A stretch of DNA of 64,000 nt from NCBI GenBank assembly GCA_002070945.1, contig MWEG01000091.1:1-64000 (forward strand), written 5' to 3'. Below, in pieces: positions 29,501 to 36,509 of the stretch (position 1 is its first letter; each line of letters begins with the position of its first letter). Below the pieces are notes generated by a model, which was not told where the DNA came from, did not search any database, and saw only the letters and a list, made by a program, of their open reading frames with translations. Source of the stretch: Lentisphaerae bacterium ADurb.Bin082 (GTDB lineage Bacteria > Verrucomicrobiota > Lentisphaeria > Oligosphaerales > Oligosphaeraceae). Made by a program: the position numbers and the translations under genes.

Positions 29501-30089
29501 TGACGACTTCCCATTGGTTGACCGGAGCGTCAGGCGCTTGGAAGGTCAGGGAGTTGCGGCCAGGAGTCTTGCTGATTTCCCGCACCCAGCGCAATGTCAC
29601 CACGGCCTTTTGGGATGCTTCCTGCTGATTGCTGGCCAGCAGCGCATAGCCCTGCTGGCGGTCGTGGATGATGCGGGCGTCAGGAAGACCCTGGATAGCC
29701 GGGTCAATCATGGCGCAGTCGCTCATGGCCAGGGGCAGAAGAACCCAGCCCTTGGCAAAGACTTCGATGTCCATAGTGACTTTGGCTTCGGCAGTGTCTT
29801 CGCCGACTAAAATTTCGCCTTGCAGGCGGGCGATGACCGCGTCTCGCGGCGGCTTGACAGGCGGTGTTTCCGGAGTGCCGTAGGCTTTTTGCCAAAGGCG
29901 CTCAAACTCATCGTGCGGCAAAAATACCCCGCGTTTGTCCTGCTCAAACGTCTCCCAGAGCTTTTCGTAGGGAATGTAGACGTTCTTTTCCTTGGGCTGA
30001 AGAGAGTCAGCGGCTGATAGCGAACCAACAAGCCATAATGACATGACCAGAAAGCAGCTGACAAGACGTGACGTTTTTGTTGTTTTCAT
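26526..30089 (-). CDS. Large membrane-anchored beta-rich protein, 1187 residues, relative of the 2499-residue neighbour
   Basis: Starts at MKTTKTSRLVSCFLVMSLWLVG with GGAGG six bases upstream; the longer frame to 30233 runs through AT-rich promoter sequence. After the signal peptide comes a compact motif VYIPYEKLWETFEQ...GVFLPHDEFERLWQKA (~36-68), then DAVIARLQGEILVGEDTAEAKV and ~900 residues of beta-rich sequence. Clusters of membrane helices lie at ~1000-1067 and ~1110-1150, separated by a Pro/Ser-rich loop, and the tail is polar. The motif and overall order recur in the 2499-residue protein. Both genes form one transcription unit (18-bp gap, Shine-Dalgarno just past the stop). I recall the Y-x-x-L/F...G-V-F-L-P...F-x-x-L-W motif from planctomycete proteins of unknown function. 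Confidence 0.85.
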   Translation of the reverse strand: MKTTKTSRLVSCFLVMSLWLVGSLSAADSLQPKEKNVYIPYEKLWETFEQDKRGVFLPHDEFERLWQKAYGTPETPPVKPPRDAVIARLQGEILVGEDTAEAKVTMDIEVFAKGWVLLPLAMSDCAMIDPAIQGLPDARIIHDRQQGYALLASNQQEASQKAVVTLRWVREISKTPGRNSLTFQAPDAPVNQWEVVIPVEDAQVEVSGDRVVKEQMTAKAGFTKVRLHVGANSQPVLAWTPKAEGAKGLDALINVTSLLDATLEEGMIRTQAHVTFAVSRAPVAALAILFPREHRVTNVFDPNIREWRVSEQGEEQRLDITLHEPVTAEQAVILELERIQAGLATADIPCLKVPAAIRQQGVLAVFIGEGLKAEVGPRTGLTQLDVNTVRTMESKRIAFAAYQYAGIPWSLQIAVEPLHPQVFAQAKTTFNLELDHLLITSTFTIEARKAGIFQLDFDVPADFKLVECQALSGADPVVSVLADRQLGEASQGRQPLRLTFKAKQHRLNVLLLLRRELSEAALLTPGLPPFSLTLAGPRLAPGSVEREEGAVAIQAPASLRVTPGQTSHLKAVDGDGASLLAYRFNASEPLPQLTITAERRPPHCTVTQMLLAGVESGNQLKYTAMFKAEVIHSGVKSLAFAVPAALLPRLQLTPSQYRLQPAEKQPTELPEGYQAVNLQGDAEFFGASYFSMRWTEDLGDLPVGGEKSISLPRLIAFGDRVWGQIAFLKNDMIDMAPTAAEKLLPIDPRFNLIKDIAPVQPKAPGTDFTALVARAFEYHSNDWKLEAKVTRYQNEAVKSTSIEKMLVRAVLTRSGAVSVQTACQMRSTRQRLELHLPDGVEFDSAPALVDGRPAPLEKGEPGQYFVPLTANRQGERFILELRYVLPKPKTGIFQPPAFPDDAAVQHVYLSVHIPKNLTVLGTLGLWNVDNIWALSGFLTLRPRARMTSSELVGWLLQGASANPTVADHLNSFVTDGQPLLYSTLHPPAGQAGALRLRLWSAWQCKAILIIAILAVGVLLARATVFHQALSLAFAISGLALLAVFLPSLAVSLVSNAAAAAALIVLLGWGFLWFRRRPPKPPRLPSSTPPPNGDQPASNDPPTPLPSKTFRWRSVIALVILIIVAFFLLLVFGPRAVEFLLLILVAAVALPAIRRHWQTQRQSKANEPTAPAPSPDSSATADDTPPRT

Positions 30090-30125
30090 CACCGGCCTCC
30101 ACGCACAATAATCACATTCCCAGCA

Positions 30126-30153
30126 TTGTATTTGACTGACTTCAACATATAAT
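30126..30153 (+). promoter_or_regulatory. Putative sigma-70 promoter upstream of the ceramidase-like/umuD pair
   Basis: TTGTAT and TATAAT are spaced 16 bases apart in an AT-rich intergenic region (30120-30175) that also separates the divergent giant-protein operon. I see no obvious operator palindrome. Confidence 0.4.
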
Positions 30154-30259
30154 ACAATATAATAATGCAGGAAAGGTAAACGGCAAGCAGCGCATTGCTT
30201 TGAATGCGGCCGCTGGCGACGATGAGAAAGCAACGTTCAGCAAGGAAAGGTTGGAGAAC

Positions 30260-31759
30260 ATGCAGGAAATCAAGATTGGCTGGGCCTCGCGGGACATTTC
30301 GACGACGGCCCCGGTGGACATTCCTGGGCAGTTCCATATGCGCATTTCCGAGGGAATCCAGGACCCTATCACCATCACTGCTTTAGTCCTCGACAATGGC
30401 GTCGATTTGGTCATCTTCCTGACGGCTGATCTTGTCGCTATGCGGGCTTGTCTGGTCAAGGCGGTGCGGGCCAAGGTGGCGGCGCTTGACCCGTCGATTC
30501 CGGTCGAAAAGATCATCATGAACGTCACGCATACGCACGAGGGCGCCAGCTACTATGAAGCCAACAGCGCTTCCATGGCCAGTGCAGACCAGGTGCCGCA
30601 TGATAGCGTGACTATCGCCTCCAGTGATGACTACCGGGAAGAGCTGTCTGACAAGATTGCGTCAGCGATTGTGGAGGCGTACAACAAGCGCGCTCCAGGC
30701 GGAATCGCGTACGGCTACAGCTACGCAGTCGTCGGCCACAGCCGTCGCGTCGTTTATTTCGATGATTTGTCGAAGCGTCCTGGCGCTAGCTCGACCGGCG
30801 GCACGATTGTGGCTGGCCACGCGGCCATGTACGGCAATACCAACGACCCGAATTTCAGCCATTACGAGGCTGGTGCCGATCATTTTGTCAATCTGCTGTA
30901 CACGTTTGACCTTTCTGGCAAGCTAACCGGCGCTATTGTCAACGTGCCATGCCCGTCGCAGTGCTCAGAGCACATCCGGCGGCTGTCCGGGGACTATTGG
31001 CATGACTTCCGGGTGCGCCTGCGCAAGCAGCACGGCAGCGTCTATGTGCTGCCGCAGTGCGCTGCTGCCGGCGACTTGTCGCCGCGGATTCTGCACGCCA
31101 AGGCGGCGCAGGAGCGGCGGTTCCGCCTCAAGTACGGCGAGGGCGGCCGCAAGGATATGGACGAGCGCAAGGACATTGCCGAGCGTCTGCTGGCGGCTTT
31201 TAACGAGGCGCTGTCCTGGGCGTCAAAGGACATCCAGACCCATTTGCCGCTTGGGCACATAGTCAAGACAATTGAGCTGGAGCGCCGTCTCATCAGCGAG
31301 GCTGAGGCAGCCAATGAACAGAAGCAGCTCGCTGAGCTGGAAGCGGAGCCGTTTAAGACCGACGGCGACCCAATCGAGCGCCTGAACTACAATTCGCGGC
31401 TGGTGTCGCGCCGGAACCGCTGCCGCCGCATCCTGCATCGCTACGAATTGCAGAAGACGCAGCCGAAGTTCGCCATGGAATTGCATGCGGTTCGCGTCGG
31501 CGGCGTGGCTTTTGCCAACAACAGTTTTGAGTTGTACATGGACTATATGCACCGGATTCAGGCCCGCAGCCCGTTTGTCCAGACCTTTATCATCCAGTTA
31601 GCTGGCAATGAGGAGAGCGGCGGCTATCTGGCGACGGAGCGCGGCGCCTGGGGCAAGGGCTACAGCGCGTCCATTTACTGCAATGTCGTCTCACCTGCTG
31701 GCGGCCAGCAGCTCGTTGAAGAGACTCTCGCCGCCCTCCAACAACTGCATGACGCATGA
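30260..31759 (+). CDS. Neutral/alkaline ceramidase-like protein
   Basis: 499 residues from MQEIKIGWASRDIST; GGAG is close upstream. The N-terminus follows the neutral ceramidase superfamily: IGWASRDISTTAPVDIPG, then LVIFLTADLVAM, then the metal-site-like NVTHTHEGASYY, and GGTIVAGHAAMYGN. Characterised relatives hydrolyse the amide bond of ceramide, but most bacterial members of this shorter form have no tested activity. No signal peptide is apparent, unlike secreted ceramidases, so it would be cytoplasmic. Its stop overlaps the umuD start as ATGA. A link between the two functions is not known. Confidence 0.75.
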   Translation: MQEIKIGWASRDISTTAPVDIPGQFHMRISEGIQDPITITALVLDNGVDLVIFLTADLVAMRACLVKAVRAKVAALDPSIPVEKIIMNVTHTHEGASYYEANSASMASADQVPHDSVTIASSDDYREELSDKIASAIVEAYNKRAPGGIAYGYSYAVVGHSRRVVYFDDLSKRPGASSTGGTIVAGHAAMYGNTNDPNFSHYEAGADHFVNLLYTFDLSGKLTGAIVNVPCPSQCSEHIRRLSGDYWHDFRVRLRKQHGSVYVLPQCAAAGDLSPRILHAKAAQERRFRLKYGEGGRKDMDERKDIAERLLAAFNEALSWASKDIQTHLPLGHIVKTIELERRLISEAEAANEQKQLAELEAEPFKTDGDPIERLNYNSRLVSRRNRCRRILHRYELQKTQPKFAMELHAVRVGGVAFANNSFELYMDYMHRIQARSPFVQTFIIQLAGNEESGGYLATERGAWGKGYSASIYCNVVSPAGGQQLVEETLAALQQLHDA

Positions 31760-32175
31760 CTGACAAGCCTGAATCAGATGAATTCCCGCCCTTGATGGCC
31801 TCGTCCGTGATGGCGGGATTTCCGTCGCCAGCCGAGCAGTACGTTGACACCAAGCTGGACTTGAACCGTCTGCTCGCGCCGCATGCGGCAGCGACGTTCT
31901 TTGTCCGCGCGTCAGGTGATTCGATGACTGGCGCCGGCATTCATTCTGGCGACATCCTGGTTGTTGATCGCAGCCTGGAAGCGGTTGACGGCTCGATTGT
32001 GATTGCTGCCGTTGACAATGATTTCACAGTGAAGCGGCTGCGGAAAACGCCCCGGCGACTATGCCTGGAGTCGGCCAACCCAGAATTCGCAGATATCGAG
32101 CTGAACAGCGAGTCGGAATTGAGGCTGTTCGGGGTTGTGACCGCCGTCATTCACCGCTTTGTGCGCCTGAAGTGA
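31756..32175 (+). CDS. umuD: UmuD, self-cleaving subunit of DNA polymerase V (S24 peptidase)
   Basis: 139 residues, the same length as the E. coli protein. The cleavage site is Ala20-Gly21 (VMAGFPSPAEQYV), the nucleophile Ser56 lies in ASGDSMTGAGI, and the general-base Lys93 in DFTVKRL, matching UmuD Ser60/Lys97 spacing. RecA filaments should stimulate cleavage to UmuD', which joins UmuC. The N-terminal DNA-binding domain of LexA is absent. It overlaps the preceding ceramidase-like gene by ATGA and has no strong Shine-Dalgarno of its own. The cognate umuC is 30 kb away at 240-1562. The two-gene split from umuC is unusual. Confidence 0.93.
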   Translation: MTDKPESDEFPPLMASSVMAGFPSPAEQYVDTKLDLNRLLAPHAAATFFVRASGDSMTGAGIHSGDILVVDRSLEAVDGSIVIAAVDNDFTVKRLRKTPRRLCLESANPEFADIELNSESELRLFGVVTAVIHRFVRLK

Positions 32176-32189
32176 CGCGCCCCTGAAAA

Positions 32190-32236
32190 TACAAACTCCC
32201 GGGAAGTCGGCGCTTTGCCGTTTCCCGGGAGTTCTG
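32190..32236. terminator. Bidirectional terminator between umuD and the isomerase gene
   Basis: A perfect 12-bp stem (AACTCCCGGGAA / TTCCCGGGAGTT) with an inner CGGC/GCCG stem lies between two converging stops. On the minus strand it is followed by TTTGTATTTTC; the plus side lacks a long U-tract. Confidence 0.8.
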
Positions 32237-32267
32237 TTCAGAGTGGGTTGACTTTAGTCAACCGAAC

Positions 32268-33071
32268 TTACTTGATTTCAGCGATGATTTCAGCGAGGGT
32301 CTTGATGCTCTGGTCCCACTTGGAGTCAAAGCCGCCTTCCGGCTCGAAGGACATCCAGCCGGAATAGCCGACTTCGATAAGGCGGTCGCGGATGAAGCGA
32401 TAGTCTGGGTGGCCGACGCCGGTGGGGCAATAGAGATAAGGACGCGGAGAGCCGGGTGGGGCAGGCACGTGCGATTTGACGTGGACGTGGGCGACCTTGG
32501 CGCGCAGCGTCATGATGGCATCGTGCGGTTCATCGCCGCAAGTGATGAAGTTGCCGCCGTCAAAGGTGATGCGCATGTTCGGCTGCTTGACCAGGTCAAG
32601 CGTGCGGGCCAGCGAAGCGCCGCTGTTGCACATCTTGCCAGCGTTTTCAATGCTGAACAGCAAGCCGGCCTCGCGCACCAGCTCTGCGGCTGCGTTGAGG
32701 CCGTCCATGTAGCGCAGGAAAGCGTCTTCGCCTTCGTTGTTGTGCTGGCCGCCGTGGCTGAACAGATGCTTCACGCCCAGGACGCCGCAGGCGTCAATGC
32801 CAGCGCGGATTGTGTCGAGCGACGTTGCCCGGTCAGCCGGGTCAGGGGAGACCAGGTTGGTCGGCACGCAATAGACGGTCGGCTCTAAGCCAAGATCATC
32901 AAGGATGCGCTTGATGCTGGTCGGCGTTTCGTTGTTGGCTTTCAGCATGCCGTGGAACACGTCAACGCCGGCCAGGCCGAGGCCTTTCCACCTTTTGAGA
33001 GCTTCTCGCCAATCCCAGGGCTGGCCATCCGGCCCTCGGTTGGACATGAGCATGACACCAGTTTTAATCAT
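32268..33071 (-). CDS. Sugar phosphate isomerase/epimerase family protein (xylose isomerase-like TIM barrel)
   Basis: 267 residues. The AP2Ec/xylose-isomerase-like barrel is shown by LGLAGVDVFHGML, the metal ligands in LFSIENAG (Glu), ITFDGGN (Asp), VAHVHVKSH (His) and MSFEPEGG (Glu), and the spacing between them. Members isomerise or epimerise sugars, inositols or keto-sugar derivatives; the substrate is not evident. It lies ~100 bp downstream of the DegT aminotransferase on the same strand and may be co-transcribed, which would suggest amino-sugar or inositol metabolism. This is inference only. Confidence 0.92.
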   Translation of the reverse strand: MIKTGVMLMSNRGPDGQPWDWREALKRWKGLGLAGVDVFHGMLKANNETPTSIKRILDDLGLEPTVYCVPTNLVSPDPADRATSLDTIRAGIDACGVLGVKHLFSHGGQHNNEGEDAFLRYMDGLNAAAELVREAGLLFSIENAGKMCNSGASLARTLDLVKQPNMRITFDGGNFITCGDEPHDAIMTLRAKVAHVHVKSHVPAPPGSPRPYLYCPTGVGHPDYRFIRDRLIEVGYSGWMSFEPEGGFDSKWDQSIKTLAEIIAEIK

Positions 33072-33170
33072 AGATGCTACCTTAAAATGAAGTGAGGCTG
33101 TCCCGGCGGTTGGCGCTGGATTCGGCCGGCCGCCGGGCGGGGAATTGTCGTTTGCCGCAAGTTAGGCGTC

Positions 33171-34460
33171 TTAGGCCTTGCGGGCGTCTTCGATGACCTT
33201 GCGGATTTTGTCCGGCTGGGACGAGACCTTTTTGAATCCCTCGACGTATTTTTTCATCAGTTCCATGGTGTTGGGCGGATAGACAGCTGCCAGGTAGGCG
33301 TGCTCGGCGATGAACTTGATGGTGACCGGGTAGTCATTTTCATCATAGCGGATCTTGCGGCCGTAGTGGGCGCAGGTCCACGGGCAGCCTTTACCGTAGC
33401 CTTCCATCGCCTGGAACACGGATTGACCGGGAACTGGCCGGGTCTGCCACTGGCCCAGACGGATGTTTTCAGCGGCCAGAATTTTCTGGGTCGCAGCCTT
33501 GTATTCAGCCATGGTGGCGTCAATGCCGAGTTCCTCTGGGCAGAAGCGGACGATGTAGCTGAAGTAGACTGGTTCGCGGCCAGGCGGAGTGTAGGGACCC
33601 TTGAAGCCCGGAATCTTGGCCAGCTCTGCGGTCAGGTACTCCGCGAATTCCTTGCGGCGGGCGTTGTTTTCCGGCAGGTGCTTCAGCTGAGAACGACAGA
33701 AAGCGTTGACGAATTCATGCTGGCGGTACATCCAGCCCAGCCCAAAGGCGTTGTATTCGCGGGTCTGGCCGTGCACGACGACTTCGCCGAATTCGCGCAG
33801 TTTCACCGCAACCCGGTAGGCGTCCTCATTGTTAGTGACAAAGAAGCCGCCTTCGCCGCTGGAGAGATTCTTGGAACGGTTGGTGCTGAAGCCGCAGGTG
33901 TCCTCAAAAGTGCCGACCTTCTTGCCGTTGACAGCCGCGCCGTGCGCCTGGCAGGCGTCGCCAATGACCAGCAGGTTGTGCTTCTTGGCCAAAGGCATGA
34001 TGTTGTTCATGGCTGCTGGCATGCCGTGGATGTGAACCGGCAGGATAGCTTTCGTCTTGGGCGTGATAGCCGCTTCGATCTTGCGGACGTCGATGCAGAA
34101 CGCATCGTCTTCAATGTCGACGAAAACCGGGATGGCGTTGTGATGGAGGACAGCGGCGGCAGTCGACCAGTAGGTGAAGGCCGGGACGATCACTTCGTCA
34201 CCAGGGCCGATTCCCAAGGCGGCGACAGCCATGTGCAAAGCAGAGGTGCCGCTGTTGGTGACCAGGCAGTATTTGACGCCGAGGTAGTCAGCGAATTCCT
34301 GCTGGAGCGCGACGGCGTTAGGTGCGCCAGTGCCGTGGAAGATGTTGGAATCGAAAACCGCCATGACGGCGTCGCGGTCTTCCTGGGAGATGGGCGGCCA
34401 GCTTTTGATCATTCCGGCCGGGACGGTGGGTTGACCGCCAAAAATCGCCAGTTCTTGCAT
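33171..34460 (-). CDS. DegT/DnrJ/EryC1/StrS-family PLP aminotransferase
   Basis: 429 residues from MQELAIFGGQ with AGGAG seven bases upstream. Fold type I PLP enzyme that usually transaminates keto sugars. Visible features: NSGTSALHMAVAALGIGPGDEVIVPAFTYW (cofactor phosphate site), VIGDACQAHGA (Asp pairing with the pyridine nitrogen) and the Schiff-base lysine in NRSKNLSSGEGG. The N-terminal GGxP and the length match members acting on 3- or 4-keto sugars or scyllo-inosose. No dTDP- or UDP-sugar gene is adjacent, so the product is uncertain; an inosamine or aminosugar is possible. Confidence 0.93.
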   Translation of the reverse strand: MQELAIFGGQPTVPAGMIKSWPPISQEDRDAVMAVFDSNIFHGTGAPNAVALQQEFADYLGVKYCLVTNSGTSALHMAVAALGIGPGDEVIVPAFTYWSTAAAVLHHNAIPVFVDIEDDAFCIDVRKIEAAITPKTKAILPVHIHGMPAAMNNIMPLAKKHNLLVIGDACQAHGAAVNGKKVGTFEDTCGFSTNRSKNLSSGEGGFFVTNNEDAYRVAVKLREFGEVVVHGQTREYNAFGLGWMYRQHEFVNAFCRSQLKHLPENNARRKEFAEYLTAELAKIPGFKGPYTPPGREPVYFSYIVRFCPEELGIDATMAEYKAATQKILAAENIRLGQWQTRPVPGQSVFQAMEGYGKGCPWTCAHYGRKIRYDENDYPVTIKFIAEHAYLAAVYPPNTMELMKKYVEGFKKVSSQPDKIRKVIEDARKA

Positions 34461-34962
34461 GTGGAGACTCCTCTGCGTACCTTTTGTTCGGGGATGACGT
34501 AACGCCAAGGCCCGGATAGATGTGTGGGGAAGCGCCTCGGCAATCCAATCACAATATCACCAAATTGCGTTCTTGCAACCGGCAGAGTGACTGTCAGCCC
34601 AGGTTTCAGAGAAAAAATCAGGAGCCGGGGCAGGCGCACCTCGCCCCTCACCCCTCACCAGTGCTCGGCACTGCTGTTTGCTGGAACAACGAATATCAAA
34701 GGCTGACCGATTACTGTCTCAGGTGGCTTTTTGCTATAGATAGATTACTGTAATACATGGTTCGCCGACGGCTTAATGCCCTGGATGGACGATTGCCTGC
34801 CAGATGCATGACAAATACAACCACAGCATCACATTTCTCGTTCAATCACAAGATTTCGTACACTACCACTTTTAAAGTGATTGAATAATTCTCACAGCAT
34901 GTATTTAGGAATAACTCATGCTTGGGATTATATCATAGAGCTTGCTAATTAGGAAAACGAAT
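34461..34962. other. Intergenic region upstream of the DNA methyltransferase
   Basis: About 500 bp with no credible gene. It shifts from GC-rich to AT-rich toward the methyltransferase. A CGCCCCTCACCCCTC stretch (about 34649-34663) matches the GGGGCGA heptamer family. Segment 34832-34867 resembles 13182-13216. Confidence 0.6.
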
Positions 34963-36036
34963 ATGAAAAGAAAAGATGGCAAACCCAAATTAAAGGCGAA
35001 ACGCTTATTGCCCCAATTTAAATATGGGTTTCGTAACAACCCACATGTTTCTTATTGTTCTGAAATAGATTGCACAGAAAAACAATTCTCCGTGATGTCT
35101 TTCTTCTCTGGATGCGGAGGCTTAGACCTTGGGTTTACTGGAGGCTTTAGTGTCTTTGGTGAAAAATATGATAAATTACCATTTAATATAATAGGCGCGT
35201 ATGACAATCATCAGGATGCTGTCGATTGTTATCAATTAAATCTTGGCGATCATGTTTATAATGTGGATTTAACACAAAAGCACGTTTTTCAGGAAGCAGA
35301 TATTTTGATAGGGGGATTTCCTTGTCAGGACTTTTCTTCGGCTGGACCCAAGACAGGTACTAAAGGTAAAAGAGGTGGATTGTATAAAGTAATGGTAGAT
35401 TATATGTTAAAATATAAACCTAAAGTCGTTATAGGTGAAAATGTAAGCTACCTTTCAAAATTAAGAGATGGCCGATGCCTTGAAATTATTGTAAAAGACT
35501 TTGAAAGTGCAGGTTACCACTTTGATGTATGGGAATTACATGCACAAAAATATGGAGTTCCACAAAATCGCGTTAGATTAATTTTTGTTGGAGTTAGAAA
35601 TGATATTGATGGATTCCCTGTTAAACCGATTCCAACTACGCCAGATATTCCATTTACAATATCAGATGCTATTTCTGACTTGGAAGTCGTTACTGATGAA
35701 AGTGTGACTAATCAGAGTCAATTTTTCATTGCTACAAAAGCAACAAGCGGGGGCGGGCAAGGAGATAATGTCAATTCTCCTGATAAGGTCGCCTATTGCA
35801 TACGCGCAAACGCACGCGGTAGAATTCAATTTCATTATAAACTTGATAGAAGATTGACGGTTCGCGAATGTGCAAGAATACAAACTTTTCCAGATGAGTT
35901 TGTTTTTCAATGTACAACCCAAAGAAATCTAACTCTTATTGGAAATGCCGTTCCACCTATTTTAGCACATGCAATAGCAACCTCAATTGCAAAGTTTTTG
36001 AAAGCTATAGAGGCTTCTTTGGTATACAATACGTAA
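34963..36036 (+). CDS. DNA (cytosine-5) methyltransferase, orphan, AT-rich
   Basis: 357 residues from ATG with AGGAAAA nine bases upstream; a TTG start seven codons earlier is less likely. All C5-methylase motifs are in order: I FFSGCGGLDLGFTGG, IV GGFPCQDFSSAG with the catalytic Cys, VI VIGENVSYL, VIII QNRVRLIFVGVR, IX RRLTVRECARIQTFPDEF and X IGNAVPPILAHAIA. The target-recognition region between VIII and IX is short, so the recognition site cannot be read. No restriction endonuclease or Vsr is adjacent. Base composition is clearly more AT-rich than every neighbour, and repeats lie close downstream, so recent transfer is likely. It could serve as anti-restriction or regulatory methylation. 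Confidence 0.95.
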   Translation: MKRKDGKPKLKAKRLLPQFKYGFRNNPHVSYCSEIDCTEKQFSVMSFFSGCGGLDLGFTGGFSVFGEKYDKLPFNIIGAYDNHQDAVDCYQLNLGDHVYNVDLTQKHVFQEADILIGGFPCQDFSSAGPKTGTKGKRGGLYKVMVDYMLKYKPKVVIGENVSYLSKLRDGRCLEIIVKDFESAGYHFDVWELHAQKYGVPQNRVRLIFVGVRNDIDGFPVKPIPTTPDIPFTISDAISDLEVVTDESVTNQSQFFIATKATSGGGQGDNVNSPDKVAYCIRANARGRIQFHYKLDRRLTVRECARIQTFPDEFVFQCTTQRNLTLIGNAVPPILAHAIATSIAKFLKAIEASLVYNT

Positions 36037-36085
36037 CAACAACTCTGCGTAAAATTCCGACAACATGTTTTCAGCGCTAACTGTA

Positions 36086-36168
36086 GTGCCCCTACGGGGC
36101 ACCACTTTAGTGGGCATGCCTCCCCAGGCTGAAGCCTGGGGTTAAGCATGGTTAAGCGCCTACGGCGC
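36086..36168 (-). repeat. Multi-hairpin dispersed element, copy 2
   Basis: Reverse-orientation match to 13061-13146. It contains three inverted repeats: GTGCCCCTACGGGGCAC, CCCCAGGCTGAAGCCTGGGG (perfect 9-bp stem) and GCGCCTACGGCGC. Such structure is reminiscent of REP/MITE-type elements, but no terminal repeats or target duplication are evident. Confidence 0.85.
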
Positions 36169-36290
36169 AAAGTAATATGACGTTAAGCATAATGCATCTG
36201 TGCCGGCTGGAAGCCTCTGGAAGACACGTGTCTTCGCACCGCCGTCCATCAACGTCCGCAGCTACAGAGCTGCAACAGCCCCAACGGGCG

Positions 36291-36342
36291 CAACATACCA
36301 GCCCAGGGCAAGCCGAGCCGTCAGGCCCGGCTCCGCCCTGGG
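36291..36342. repeat. Nested palindrome beside the GCAGATGAC element
   Basis: CCCAGGGC and GCCCTGGG form an outer stem, with GAGCCG and CGGCTC nested inside. A TAAAAAAT tract follows at once, leading into the repeat at 36344. Confidence 0.7.
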
Positions 36343-36343
36343 T

Positions 36344-36380
36344 AAAAAATCTGCGTCATCAGCGTCATCTGCGGATAAAA
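36344..36380 (-). repeat. GCAGATGAC-type element, copy 3
   Basis: Minus-strand copy: TTTTATCCGCAGATGAC, then GCTGATGAC, then GCAGAT and a T-run. One unit has CTG for CAG, as in the copies at 55925 and 63758. Confidence 0.9.
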
Positions 36381-36399
36381 CTAAAGCTCGCCCCACGCG

Positions 36400-36434
36400 A
36401 ATTATGAATTATGAATTATGAATTATGAATTATG
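36400..36434 (+). repeat. Tandem heptamer array, AATTATG, five units
   Basis: Five perfect copies of AATTATG in a row, followed after 13 bases by a different heptamer array. Confidence 0.95.
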
Positions 36435-36447
36435 AAATGCGCCTCAG

Positions 36448-36482
36448 CATTCAGCATTCAGCATTCAGCATTCAGCATTCAG
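36448..36482 (-). repeat. Tandem heptamer array, CATTCAG (= CTGAATG), five units
   Basis: Five perfect copies, preceded by a partial unit CTCAG. On the minus strand it is the same heptamer as the array before umuC (GCTGAAT frame), with the same GGGCGAGGGG neighbour. Confidence 0.95.
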
Positions 36483-36509
36483 CCCCTCGCCGCTTGTCCC
36501 TATTTTTTG

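Larger units (their letters stand above)
36037..36509. other. Composite repeat cluster between the methyltransferase and fkp
   Basis: About 470 bp made almost entirely of repeats: a multi-hairpin element (36086-36168), a second large palindrome (36291-36342), a GCAGATGAC-type element in minus orientation (36344-36380), five AATTATG heptamers (36400-36434) and five CATTCAG heptamers (36448-36482), ending in CCCCTCGCC. No gene is credible here. Confidence 0.85.

Noticed and set aside
33300-34502. 400-codon plus-strand frame opposite the DegT aminotransferase
   Set aside because: The minus-strand gene has full family motifs; the opposite frame has no motif and no Shine-Dalgarno.
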